From the NCBI GenBank assembly GCA_016190205.1, contig JACPQZ010000046.1, positions 1 through 39,885 of the forward strand: a stretch of 39,885 nucleotides of DNA. Reading direction: 5' to 3'. The stretch's first letter is position 1. Each line of letters opens with the position of its first letter. The notes beneath the pieces were generated by a model, which was given only the letters and a program-made list of their open reading frames with translations, made no database searches and was not told the DNA's origin. This document shows positions 15,674 to 22,871 of this stretch, in pieces. The stretch is from Candidatus Omnitrophota bacterium (GTDB taxonomy: Bacteria > Omnitrophota > JACPQZ01). Position numbers and translations under genes: made by a program.

Positions 15674-16191
15674 TGCTCGTTAGCCTTCGTCACGGCTCAG
15701 CCTGGGTTCTTACGGCATGCCTCGTTTTAGCGGCCCCAGGGTGTCTTGAGAGAAAGCCGGACTCGGCCCCTGGGGAACGCGAGGCCGTTGTCCAAAAAGT
15801 GATTGACGGCGACACGATTGAGCTTGCGGACGGGACGCGCGTGAGATATATCGGGATAGACACGCCGGAGGTACACAGGCGGGAGGGAGAAGGGTGGGTT
15901 TTGGATCCCCAGCCTTTTGCTGAAGAGGCCTGGCAGTTCAACCGCGCGCTGGTAGAGCGCCGCACGGTCAGGCTCGTGTTCGATCGCGAAAGAGAAGACG
16001 TCTATGACCGGCTCTTGGCTTACGTGTATCTAAAAGACGGTACATTCGTCAACGACGAACTTGTTGCTAGGGGCCTCGCACGCGTGCGGGTCATACCGCC
16101 CAATTCGCGGTTTGCAGATGACCTGCTGAAGTCTGAAGCCGAGGCCCGCCGGCAGGGCGCTGGGTTATGGTCAAGCGAGGGAGACGGATGA
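15673..16191 (+). CDS. Thermonuclease (SNase) family protein, probably exported lipoprotein
   Basis: A 172-residue protein with an N-terminal hydrophobic segment ending 'VLAAPGC', a plausible lipobox (Cys about residue 24). The nuclease core has 'VIDGDTIEL', 'RVRYIGIDTPE' and 'YDRLLAYVYL', which contain the equivalents of staphylococcal nuclease Asp21/Asp40, Arg35/Glu43 and Arg87. The Ca2+-dependent active site therefore looks intact. 'FVNDELVARGLARV' and the C-terminal helix complete the domain. It should cleave DNA or RNA outside the cytoplasm. The start is GTG 15673, overlapping the preceding stop. Confidence 0.88.
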   Translation: MLVSLRHGSAWVLTACLVLAAPGCLERKPDSAPGEREAVVQKVIDGDTIELADGTRVRYIGIDTPEVHRREGEGWVLDPQPFAEEAWQFNRALVERRTVRLVFDREREDVYDRLLAYVYLKDGTFVNDELVARGLARVRVIPPNSRFADDLLKSEAEARRQGAGLWSSEGDG

Positions 16192-16224
16192 TGCGCACTA
16201 GATTACAAAAAGGAGATATCTAAC

Positions 16225-16665
16225 ATGTTTCTGTTCAGAGCTCTTCTCTGCGGTATGATGCTTTTGAGTTTTCTTTCCGCGCGGCCCGCCGAGGCGGAGG
16301 ACTCCGCCGGGACCTCCAAGGCCTGGCACTCAAACATCTGGACCCGGGAGGAGGCGAAGCGCATTGTTCAAAAGGGAGATGAAGTCACCGTCACGCCCGA
16401 GGAGGGCTCCCTCTATCCCACCCTGGTGCTCAAAGTACCAACTGAAAAATCCATGGCGGCTCGTTTCTATTTCTGGCAGGGAGTGAAGTTCTACGTCGGC
16501 GGTGAGCCCCTGAAGGCCATCGATGAGCTTACCAGGGCAAGCCTCGCCGAGCCCCACCAAGAGGATATCCAAGCAGCGCTTCTTTCGGTAAAAGACGCGT
16601 ACGAGCTCGTCACGAGCGGCCAACCCCGTTCGGAGAGCGAGACTTCAGAAAAGACCGAAGACTAG
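16225..16665 (+). CDS. Exported protein of unknown function
   Basis: A 146-residue protein starting at ATG 16225 with AAAAAGGAGATATCTAAC upstream, a strong ribosome binding site. Residues 1-25 form a signal peptide ending 'ARPAEAE'. Residues 80-130 ('MAARFYFWQGVKFYVGGEPLKAIDELTRASLAE', abbreviated) look like one or two TPR-type helical hairpins; the C-terminal 15 residues are acidic and disordered. I recognise no family. The gene lies between the thermonuclease and a heptanucleotide repeat block. Confidence 0.65.
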   Translation: MFLFRALLCGMMLLSFLSARPAEAEDSAGTSKAWHSNIWTREEAKRIVQKGDEVTVTPEEGSLYPTLVLKVPTEKSMAARFYFWQGVKFYVGGEPLKAIDELTRASLAEPHQEDIQAALLSVKDAYELVTSGQPRSESETSEKTED

Positions 16666-16749
16666 AGACCCGAGACCTAAGACTAAAAACCGACGTTTTG
16701 CTTCCATTTATTCTTTCTGTCTCGAGTCTCACGTCTCATGTCTCAAGTC
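16660..16749. repeat. Two opposed heptanucleotide repeat arms
   Basis: The left arm (16660-16687) has four units beginning GAC with a 7-base period (GACTAGA, GACCCGA, GACCTAA, GACTAAA). The right arm (16719-16749) has four GTCTCnn units (GTCTCGA, GTCTCAC, GTCTCAT, GTCTCAA). The arms are roughly complementary (GAGAC opposite GTCTC) and could fold into a long imperfect hairpin. The left arm starts in the last codons of the preceding gene; the right arm ends 18 bases before the queG ATG. Confidence 0.8.
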
Positions 16750-16766
16750 CGTTTTCAACTCTCACC

Positions 16767-17825
16767 ATGCCCATCCCTTTGGAAGAGGACATCACTCAAA
16801 AGGCCCACGAGCTGGGTTTTGACCTGGTAGGCTTCACAGGTGTAGAGCCCTTGGAGCGCGAGGGCCAGCGCCTTCGCGAATGGCTTGAACGGGGCTGCCA
16901 CGGCGATATGCTTTATATGCAAAAGTCGGCGGAAAAACGCAGCGCTCCGCGCGGGCTCCTCCCGGGCGCACGAGGTATCGTTGTCGTGGGGATGAGTTAC
17001 CATGACGCGGCCGGTGAGGCTTGCTCCCATGACGCGAACGGCAGGGGACGGGTCGCGCGGTATGCCCGCGGCCGTGACTATCACAAGACGATGGGTAAAA
17101 AGCTTAAAGCGCTTACACGGTTTATCACGGACCGGGGAGGAACACAGACCCAGGCCAGATATTACGTGGATACAGGGCCTCTTTTGGAGAAGGCCCTGGG
17201 GGCAAGGGCGGGTTTGGGATTCATTGGAAAGAATACCATGCTGATTCACCCGGAATATGGTTCCTGGATACTGCTTGGAGAAATTGTTACCACACTCGAT
17301 TTTTCCGACGAGAAGCCGCCTGCCTTGCCGGACTGCGGGGCCTGCCGCTTGTGTATCGAGGCCTGCCCCACAGACGCCCTTTCTGAACCATTTCAGTTGG
17401 ATGCCCGGAGATGTATCTCTTATCTCACAATAGAAAATAGGTCTGATATACCGGCCGGCCTTAGACCGCTATTGGGTGACTGGATATTCGGCTGTGACAT
17501 CTGCCAGGAGGTATGCCCTTACAACCGTTATGCCAAACCGGCAGGCGCTGGTTTAGAAGACAAGAGGCATAGTGAGGGCCTGCGTTTGAGCGAACTGCTG
17601 AAGCTTAAGGACTCTCAGGCATTCCTGGAACTTTCTCGTGGGAGTCCTCTTAGAAGGGCAAAGCGGGAGGGACTGGTAAGGAACGCGTGCGTCGCGGCGG
17701 GTAATAGCGATGATCGTGGCAACAGGGCGTGGCTGGAAGGCGCCCTCGAGGACCCGTCGTCTATGGTAAGGAAGCATGCGGCGTGGGCGCTCGATAAGAT
17801 TGAAAGAAAAGCGGTACGGGGGTAG
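16767..17825 (+). CDS. queG: Epoxyqueuosine reductase QueG
   Basis: A 352-residue cobalamin- and Fe-S-dependent enzyme that reduces epoxyqueuosine to queuosine in tRNA, the last step of the pathway. The N-terminal domain has 'LGFDLVGFTGVEPL' and 'MLYMQKSAEKRSAPRGLLPGARGIVVVGMSY' (shortened). The ferredoxin-like cysteines are C190-x2-C193-x2-C196-x3-C200 and C243-x2-C246-x3-C250, enough for two 4Fe-4S clusters. The C-terminal part contains HEAT-like repeats ('SMVRKHAAWALDKI'). The start is ATG 16767. A TTG at 16698 would add 23 residues read through the heptanucleotide repeats and is rejected. Confidence 0.95.
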   Translation: MPIPLEEDITQKAHELGFDLVGFTGVEPLEREGQRLREWLERGCHGDMLYMQKSAEKRSAPRGLLPGARGIVVVGMSYHDAAGEACSHDANGRGRVARYARGRDYHKTMGKKLKALTRFITDRGGTQTQARYYVDTGPLLEKALGARAGLGFIGKNTMLIHPEYGSWILLGEIVTTLDFSDEKPPALPDCGACRLCIEACPTDALSEPFQLDARRCISYLTIENRSDIPAGLRPLLGDWIFGCDICQEVCPYNRYAKPAGAGLEDKRHSEGLRLSELLKLKDSQAFLELSRGSPLRRAKREGLVRNACVAAGNSDDRGNRAWLEGALEDPSSMVRKHAAWALDKIERKAVRG

Positions 17826-17902
17826 GGCAGAATTTTCTGCTCTAGCTTAGGCTAAGATGTGAAAATGTGTAAATTGCTAAAAATGACAAGGAAAGAATAG
17901 TT

Positions 17903-17932
17903 TTGTATAACGCAATTGTTTTATGGTATAAT
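17903..17932 (+). promoter_or_regulatory. Predicted promoter of the PilZ/MshEN operon
   Basis: TATAAT (17927-17932) matches consensus fully. A weak -35, TTGTAT (17903-17908), stands 18 bases upstream. The region 17826-18039 is the most AT-rich intergenic stretch of the window, with a short inverted repeat at 17827-17840 (GCAGAA/TTCTGC). The leader to the start codon at 18040 is about 100 bases. Confidence 0.5.
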
Positions 17933-18039
17933 TCTACGGTATTTAATAAACTCAATATATACATTTTAGTAGCTACTAGCGATTGTTAAGCAGTGCAAGT
18001 ATTCTTACCTGTGAAAGACGACATAAAAGGATATATGTT

Positions 18040-18468
18040 ATGAATCCGGAAGCTGGTTCCTCCCAACTTAGTTCATCAGAGCGAAGGAAATTTGTCCGCA
18101 TTGATCAACGCTGGTATGTAGTTTTTCAGCAGTTGGACAACGCCTTAAAACATGTGTATCAAAAAGAAGTTCAGGGCGAGACGCGCAGTGTGAGCATGGG
18201 CGGTGTATTGTTTCGGACGAGGGAGAAGGTGGCGGCCGGGGCGCTGCTCGAGCTGGAAGTACAGCTTCCAGGGGAAGGCGAGCCGTTAGTTGCTATCGCG
18301 CGGGTGGTGCGTGTGGCTCCGGTAAAAGATGAGTCAGGGGATGGATACGATGCGGCGCTCGAATTTATCTGGTTGTATCACAAGGATTCCGGCAGGCTAA
18401 ACGAGGCGATTTTAGACGCCCTCAAGAGGAAAAACGATGTATGGGAAATACCGGGCTGTACGGCTTAG
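18040..18468 (+). CDS. PilZ domain protein
   Basis: A 142-residue cytosolic protein. 'SERRKFVRID' near the N-terminus supplies the RxxxR c-di-GMP-binding motif. 'TRSVSMGGVLF' matches the second motif (D/N)xSxxG except that Ser replaces the first acidic or amide residue. The rest ('LLELEVQLPGEGEPLVAIARVVRV', shortened, and 'YDAALEFIWL') forms the PilZ barrel. ATG 18040 has AAAAGG nine bases upstream; a TTG at 17983 lies in the leader and is rejected. It overlaps the MshEN gene by 32 bases and probably works with it in c-di-GMP signalling. Confidence 0.85.
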   Translation: MNPEAGSSQLSSSERRKFVRIDQRWYVVFQQLDNALKHVYQKEVQGETRSVSMGGVLFRTREKVAAGALLELEVQLPGEGEPLVAIARVVRVAPVKDESGDGYDAALEFIWLYHKDSGRLNEAILDALKRKNDVWEIPGCTA

Positions 18469-20734
18469 GCTTTGTGAGATTCTAGTCAAGAACGGCTTGA
18501 TCTCGCAAGAGGGGCTCGAGCGGGCCCTGCGTGTTCAAAAGGGCGAGGGAGGCCGCATCGGAGAGATCCTGGTGCGGATGCGGATGGTGCGGGAGGAGGA
18601 CATTGCAAGCACCCTGGCCTCGCAGATGGGCATCCCCTATCTCTCACTGGAAAACATTGACGCTGACTTTAGACTGCTTAAAATCGTGCCTGCGGATTTT
18701 GCGGTTAGGGAGCAGGCATTTCCCATTTGCCTGACGGGAAATATCCTGACGGTCGCGATGTCGGACCCGTTGGATTTCAAGGCCATCGAGGACCTTGAGC
18801 GGATTACCGGATGCCGCGTGGAGCCTGTAGTGGCGATGGCAACAGCCATACGAAAGGCCATAGACGAATTCTACGAACAGTCTGAGAAAAAGAAAAGAAA
18901 CGAACAATTTATGCCTCAAGGCGATTTATTGAGAGCCCAGAAAAGGGCGGAGGGATTAAAAGATTCAGAGCTGGTTCGAGGTGCCCCCGGCATGATCTCG
19001 CCTGTCCCCGCGAATGAACTCCTGACGAAGCAAAAGGCCCTTGCCAAGGAGTTGGAGGAAAAGGAGGCTTCTCTCAAGGGAGCCCGAAAGGAAACGAGCC
19101 GGGTGAGAAGGCTTGTGGAGGCCTTGAGGAAGGCGCATGAAAAGGTAAAGGTCCTCAATTCGCATTTGGAGAACAAAGAGCAGGCGTATGGCAAGGCGCA
19201 AGAGGAGTTCTCTCATCTTGAGAAGCGCCTCAAGGAGCTCGAGGCCGAGCGCGAGCGCGTGACCCGGGAAGATGAATCCAAGCGCACGGCCCTCAATGCC
19301 CAGATCACAGAGCTTAAGACCCGGCATGACCGATTCGCCCAGGAGCTTGAGGCCAAGGAAAGGGCCCTGGCCGATGCCCGGAAGGAGACCGAAAGGCGTG
19401 CCCAGCTCGAACGGGAGCTTAAAGACACCCAGGCCCAACTCGCGAGCCAGAAGAAGACCCACGAGGGGACTCTTAGGGAATATCAGACTGCGGAGAAAAG
19501 GCTCAAGGAGCTCGAGGCCGAGCGCGAGCGCGTGACTCGGGAAGATGAATCCAAGCGCACGGCCCTCAATGCCCAGATCACAGAGCTTAAGACTCGGCAT
19601 GACCGATTCGCCCAGGAGCTTGAGGCCAAGGAAAGGGCCCTGGCCGATGCCCGGAAGGAGGCCGAAAGGCGTGCCCAGCTCGAACGGGAGCTTAAAGACA
19701 CCCAGGCCCAGCTCGCGAGCCAGAAGAAGACCCACGAGGGTACCGTCCAGGAGTACCAGATCGCAGAGAAAAGGCTCCAGGAGCTGGATACGGCGCACGC
19801 AAGGCTTAAGTCCGAAATGACAGAGAAGGAGAGGGAGACACAGACTTTGCGGGACAAGGTGTTGACCCTTCAGGGAGAAGTTGAGCTCGCCCAAAAGGCG
19901 GTCGCGGAAAAGAAGGGACAAATTGAGGACACGCAGTCGAAATTGCTCGAAGTGGATAAGGAGCAGTTGGGAGAGAGGGACCGCAGAGTGAATCTCGAAA
20001 AGCTCCTCGCGCGGCAGAACGAGGCCTTGGTGAACCTGGAGCATAAGGCCCAGCATACCTCCATGCTGTTAAAGGAGAAGGAAGTGATGCTGGAGGCAAG
20101 GACAAAGGAGGTTGAGGAACGTTCTCGCGAGTATCAGGGAAAACTGTCCCGGGCGGAGGCGGAAAGGGATCGAATGGCCCTTGAGGTTCAGCAGAAAAAC
20201 GAGTCGCTGGAGAGTTTTAAGCGGGAGGCCGATGGACTTCGCAGCGACATGGCGAAGAAAGAGAGCGAGCTCAAGGAGCTGCGGGCAAAGGCACAACTCT
20301 TCGAGCGGGATACCCAGGAGAAGGTCCTTTCTTCCCAGACACAGCTCGGCATGCTACAGGAACAACTGTCCATGCAGGAGCAGCAGGAACAGGAGCTCGC
20401 CAGGCAGGTTCAGCAATATGAAGAAGAAAAGCGCGTATGGTCCGACCGGCACCGGTATCTGGTGGAAGAGCTGGACCGTTTGCGCGAGGAAGTTGTTCCG
20501 ACGGTAGACGATGATGAGGAAGGGTCCGAATCGGAAGTCGCAGGCCGGAGCGTAGACGTTGCGGCAAGTACCCGGGTTTCTGTTGGTTCAGGTTCGGCTT
20601 CCATCGCAATTCAGAGGACCGCCTCGAGAACCATACGCCGTGAAGAAGTAAGGGAGCCCAATAACTGGCTCTTTCTAGTATTGTTGTATTCCATCTTCTA
20701 TATCGCAGGCATCCTCTATCTTATTCTAAGTTAG
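18437..20734 (+). CDS. MshEN (c-di-GMP receptor type) domain on long coiled coil with C-terminal anchor
   Basis: A 765-residue protein with three parts. Residues 11-34 and 40-63 are two 24-residue MshEN motifs separated by exactly five residues, the layout of the c-di-GMP-binding N-domain of MshE/PilB ATPases. Both keep the initial Arg and final Gln; the first has Cys for Gly at position 3, the second Arg for Gly at position 10. The rest of a GspE N-terminal domain follows to about residue 150. Residues ~195-690 are a near-continuous heptad coiled coil. The last 22 residues are a membrane helix ('NNWLFLVLLYSIFYIAGILY'). There is no ATPase domain. It may be an inner-membrane-tethered c-di-GMP effector; its partner is unknown. 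Confidence 0.85.
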   Translation: MYGKYRAVRLRLCEILVKNGLISQEGLERALRVQKGEGGRIGEILVRMRMVREEDIASTLASQMGIPYLSLENIDADFRLLKIVPADFAVREQAFPICLTGNILTVAMSDPLDFKAIEDLERITGCRVEPVVAMATAIRKAIDEFYEQSEKKKRNEQFMPQGDLLRAQKRAEGLKDSELVRGAPGMISPVPANELLTKQKALAKELEEKEASLKGARKETSRVRRLVEALRKAHEKVKVLNSHLENKEQAYGKAQEEFSHLEKRLKELEAERERVTREDESKRTALNAQITELKTRHDRFAQELEAKERALADARKETERRAQLERELKDTQAQLASQKKTHEGTLREYQTAEKRLKELEAERERVTREDESKRTALNAQITELKTRHDRFAQELEAKERALADARKEAERRAQLERELKDTQAQLASQKKTHEGTVQEYQIAEKRLQELDTAHARLKSEMTEKERETQTLRDKVLTLQGEVELAQKAVAEKKGQIEDTQSKLLEVDKEQLGERDRRVNLEKLLARQNEALVNLEHKAQHTSMLLKEKEVMLEARTKEVEERSREYQGKLSRAEAERDRMALEVQQKNESLESFKREADGLRSDMAKKESELKELRAKAQLFERDTQEKVLSSQTQLGMLQEQLSMQEQQEQELARQVQQYEEEKRVWSDRHRYLVEELDRLREEVVPTVDDDEEGSESEVAGRSVDVAASTRVSVGSGSASIAIQRTASRTIRREEVREPNNWLFLVLLYSIFYIAGILYLILS
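19229..19774 (+). repeat. 273-base tandem duplication within the coiled-coil gene
   Basis: Bases 19229-19501 are repeated at 19502-19774, exactly 91 codons. Over the first ~230 bases the copies differ at only four positions; most of the remaining differences cluster in the last 40 bases. This marks a recent in-frame duplication that lengthens the rod by a whole number of heptads (13 x 7). Confidence 0.9.
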
Positions 20735-20735
20735 T

Positions 20736-20764
20736 TTGACATCAGTCCGAGCCTCGTGTAAGCT
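20736..20764 (+). promoter_or_regulatory. Predicted promoter for the diguanylate cyclase gene
   Basis: TTGACA (20736-20741) is a perfect -35. Seventeen bases later TAAGCT (20759-20764) is a weak -10 (three of six). It lies two bases after the preceding stop codon, so the cyclase could be transcribed on its own. Confidence 0.4.
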
Positions 20765-20771
20765 ATTTCAC

Positions 20772-20906
20772 ATGAGCCGGATAGGTTATTCTTGCCTGGT
20801 CTCTTGCGCGCCCTCCCTCTGGTTTTCGGTCTCTTCCTTTGTGCCGGTTGTTGTGTATGTGTCGCGGATTTTGCGGGGCGGATGCGGGACGACGGACAAA
20901 CTATGA
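20772..20906 (+). CDS. Possible 44-residue leader peptide overlapping the cyclase start
   Basis: ATG 20772 opens a 44-codon frame encoding a hydrophobic Cys- and Val-rich peptide ('SFVPVVVYVSRI' in its middle). Its TGA stop (20904-20906) overlaps ATG 20903 of the cyclase as ATGA. Ribosome binding signals are weak. It could be a translationally coupled leader peptide or chance; the only support is the exact stop/start overlap and position just after the predicted promoter. Confidence 0.25.
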   Translation: MSRIGYSCLVSCAPSLWFSVSSFVPVVVYVSRILRGGCGTTDKL

Positions 20907-21895
20907 AACGGCCGTTAAATCAAATCCTGCAGGATGACATGGACGAGATTGTCAACCGGTGGGCCCATTTTATGAAGGGTATGAAGTCCACCAACTATGA
21001 ACTCCGGCCCCTGGCGGAGCTCAAGCGCTCCTGCCGGGAGTGTTTCGAAGGCATTAGCCACGCCTTGGCGCACAATAGTTTCGGCACGCTGCGCGATCGG
21101 GTGGAGAAGAAGGCCCGCGTGCGAAGCGCCATGGGGTTCAGGGTGTCTGAAGTCCAGAGGGCCCTCTTTGGTTTTAAGGAGGTCGCCCTTCCTTTTATCA
21201 GGCAGGAGTACCAGAACGATCTGCATCTGTGCGTCACGGCCCTGGGCGCAGTGGATGCCTGCTTAAATCAGGGCATTTATTTTTTTACGGAGGCCTTTCA
21301 AAATCAGCTGTCTCAAAAGGCCGATACCTACCTCAAGGAAATCGAGCAGTTCAACCAGAAGCTGGAGCATCTCTCTGTAACTGATGGTCTCACAGGGCTT
21401 TATAATCAGCGCTATTTTCGGGAAATGTTCAAAAATGAGCTGGCCCGCAGCCAGCGGTACACGAGGCCTCTTTCGCTGGTCCTCTTCGACATCGATGAAT
21501 TTAAGCAGTTCAACGACACCTATGGCCACTTGCAAGGCGACGAGGCGCTGGTTAGGATCGCGCGCAGTATCCGGGAGGGGGTTCGTTCGGTAGATATCGC
21601 CGCGCGCTACGGAGGCGAGGAATTTGTACTTATCCTGCCGGAAACGAACCGGGGAGGAGCCTTTGAGGTGGCTGAAAAAATCAGAACGGCCGTCTCCCAC
21701 GAGCGCTGCGCGGTCGGTGATAACGGCGAGACGGCCTCGTTTACCGTGAGTGCCGGCGTGGCCTCTACCGAGGACGGACCGCGCACGCAGGACGACCTCA
21801 TCCGTTTGGCCGACCAATGCCTCTACCGTGCCAAGAAGAGCGGAAAAAACCGCGTTTCCTTAAACCTGCCCAAGCGCCGGCGCAAATCCTCTTGA
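20903..21895 (+). CDS. Diguanylate cyclase with RsbRD-N-like sensor domain
   Basis: A 330-residue protein when started at ATG 20903. Residues 1-140 are all-helical ('IVNRWAHFMKG', 'GFRVSEVQRALFGFKEVALPF') and resemble the RsbRD N-terminal sensor domain. Residues ~160-325 form a GGDEF domain with 'DGLTGLYNQRYF', 'FDIDEFKQFNDTYGHLQGD' and the active site GGEEF at 237-241. R228-S-V-D231, five residues before it, is a product-inhibition (I-site) motif. It should make c-di-GMP from GTP in the cytosol. Earlier in-frame starts exist (GTG/ATG near 20882, TTG 20792); the latter would add a hydrophobic segment. Confidence 0.88.
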   Translation: MKRPLNQILQDDMDEIVNRWAHFMKGMKSTNYELRPLAELKRSCRECFEGISHALAHNSFGTLRDRVEKKARVRSAMGFRVSEVQRALFGFKEVALPFIRQEYQNDLHLCVTALGAVDACLNQGIYFFTEAFQNQLSQKADTYLKEIEQFNQKLEHLSVTDGLTGLYNQRYFREMFKNELARSQRYTRPLSLVLFDIDEFKQFNDTYGHLQGDEALVRIARSIREGVRSVDIAARYGGEEFVLILPETNRGGAFEVAEKIRTAVSHERCAVGDNGETASFTVSAGVASTEDGPRTQDDLIRLADQCLYRAKKSGKNRVSLNLPKRRRKSS

Positions 21896-22815
21896 AGGCC
21901 GCTGCGTTTCAAAACACCTTCTCCTGGTCAAAATCCCGCGATGAGCTTTTCCGGGAGTGCCACCGGAAGTATTATTACGACAAGTATGGATTTTGGGAAG
22001 GGTGGAGAAGGGATGCCGATCCGGAACGCCGGGAGATCTATCTCCTCAAACAAGTCAAATCGCGGCGCATGTGGATGGGTGAGAAGGTGCATGCGGCCGT
22101 GGAAAATGCTCTCAAGACCCTGATGGGAGGAGCGGAGGCCTCGCGCGAGGCGGTGATTCAGGAACTCACGGACGTGATGCGCAGGGATTTCCGGCTGTCG
22201 AGGGCGGGGGCCTACGAGGGCGATCCCAAACGGGTGACCGCGCTCTTTGAACATGTCTATGCGCTGCCCGTTTCCGATGAAGAGTGGGTCCGTCTGCACG
22301 AGACGGCGGTCCGTTCGGTGCAGGAGTTTTTTGCCTCCGATATTCTCAAGCGCGCACGGGCGGCGGGCATAGAACATTGGCTTCCGGTCGAAGAGATGCA
22401 ATCGTTTTCATTCGAGGGCATACCCGTCTACGTCAAGCTGGATTTTGCGTTCCGGGAGGGCGGCGGGATAGTCATCGTGGATTGGAAAACGGGCATGGGG
22501 GAAGATGTGGATGTGACGGTTCAACTGGGCTGCTACGCCCTTTACGCCTCCGAGCGCTGGGCGGCGAGGCCTAGGGATATCGAGGCCATAGAATACAATC
22601 TGAACACGCGTTCTATAAAAAGGGTTGAAATCGTGGAGGCGCATTTGGAATGGGCTCGTCACTACATCCGCAACAGCGTTCAGGCGATGCGCAAGATGCT
22701 GGCTGATCCCCAGGCTAATACGGCCCGGATAGAGGATTTCGAGCGGGTGAGCGACCGGACGAAATGCAAGTGGTGTAATTTTAGAAGGGTGTGCCTGCCT
22801 GATGTTACGTTTTAG
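21892..22815 (+). CDS. PD-(D/E)XK nuclease with Cas4/AddB-like Fe-S cysteines
   Basis: A 307-residue protein. 'FSWSKSRDELFRECHRKYYYDKYGFW' (shortened) gives the N-terminal helix and first Cys of Cas4/AddB-type nucleases. 'VKLDFAFREGGGIVIVDWKTG' supplies the Asp and D-x-K of the active site, and 'QLGCYALYA' matches the Q-x3-Y motif. The C-terminal C-x2-C-x5-C ('CKWCNFRRVC') completes a probable 4Fe-4S cluster with the N-terminal Cys. It is a RecB-family single-strand or end-processing nuclease, role unknown; no cas genes are nearby. The start is TTG 21892, overlapping the cyclase stop as TTGA. Confidence 0.82.
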   Translation: MKAAAFQNTFSWSKSRDELFRECHRKYYYDKYGFWEGWRRDADPERREIYLLKQVKSRRMWMGEKVHAAVENALKTLMGGAEASREAVIQELTDVMRRDFRLSRAGAYEGDPKRVTALFEHVYALPVSDEEWVRLHETAVRSVQEFFASDILKRARAAGIEHWLPVEEMQSFSFEGIPVYVKLDFAFREGGGIVIVDWKTGMGEDVDVTVQLGCYALYASERWAARPRDIEAIEYNLNTRSIKRVEIVEAHLEWARHYIRNSVQAMRKMLADPQANTARIEDFERVSDRTKCKWCNFRRVCLPDVTF

Positions 22816-22827
22816 CGAGCCGGTTTC

Positions 22828-22855
22828 GTACTGCGTACAGCGTACTGCGTACTGC
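22828..22855. repeat. Heptanucleotide tandem repeat (GTACTGC)
   Basis: Four exact-period units: GTACTGC, GTACAGC, GTACTGC, GTACTGC. It lies between the nuclease and the tldE-like gene, 16 bases before the latter's ATG. The same heptamer occurs at 28197-28224. Confidence 0.9.
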
Positions 22856-22871
22856 GCAACGAAGCATTCCT

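Noticed and set aside
16698-16766. TTG start for queG at 16698
   Set aside because: The added residues are encoded by heptanucleotide repeats and the family N-terminus fits ATG 16767.
17827-17840. Terminator after queG
   Set aside because: GCAGAA/TTCTGC is a short stem with almost no loop and no T-run after it.
18965-20056. Long open frame (363 codons) on the - strand
   Set aside because: It mirrors the repetitive coiled-coil gene on the + strand. Its Leu-rich translation follows from the biased codon pattern, and it has no start signals.
22828-22855. Possible CRISPR repeat or array
   Set aside because: Units are 7 bases in direct tandem without spacers; not a CRISPR.
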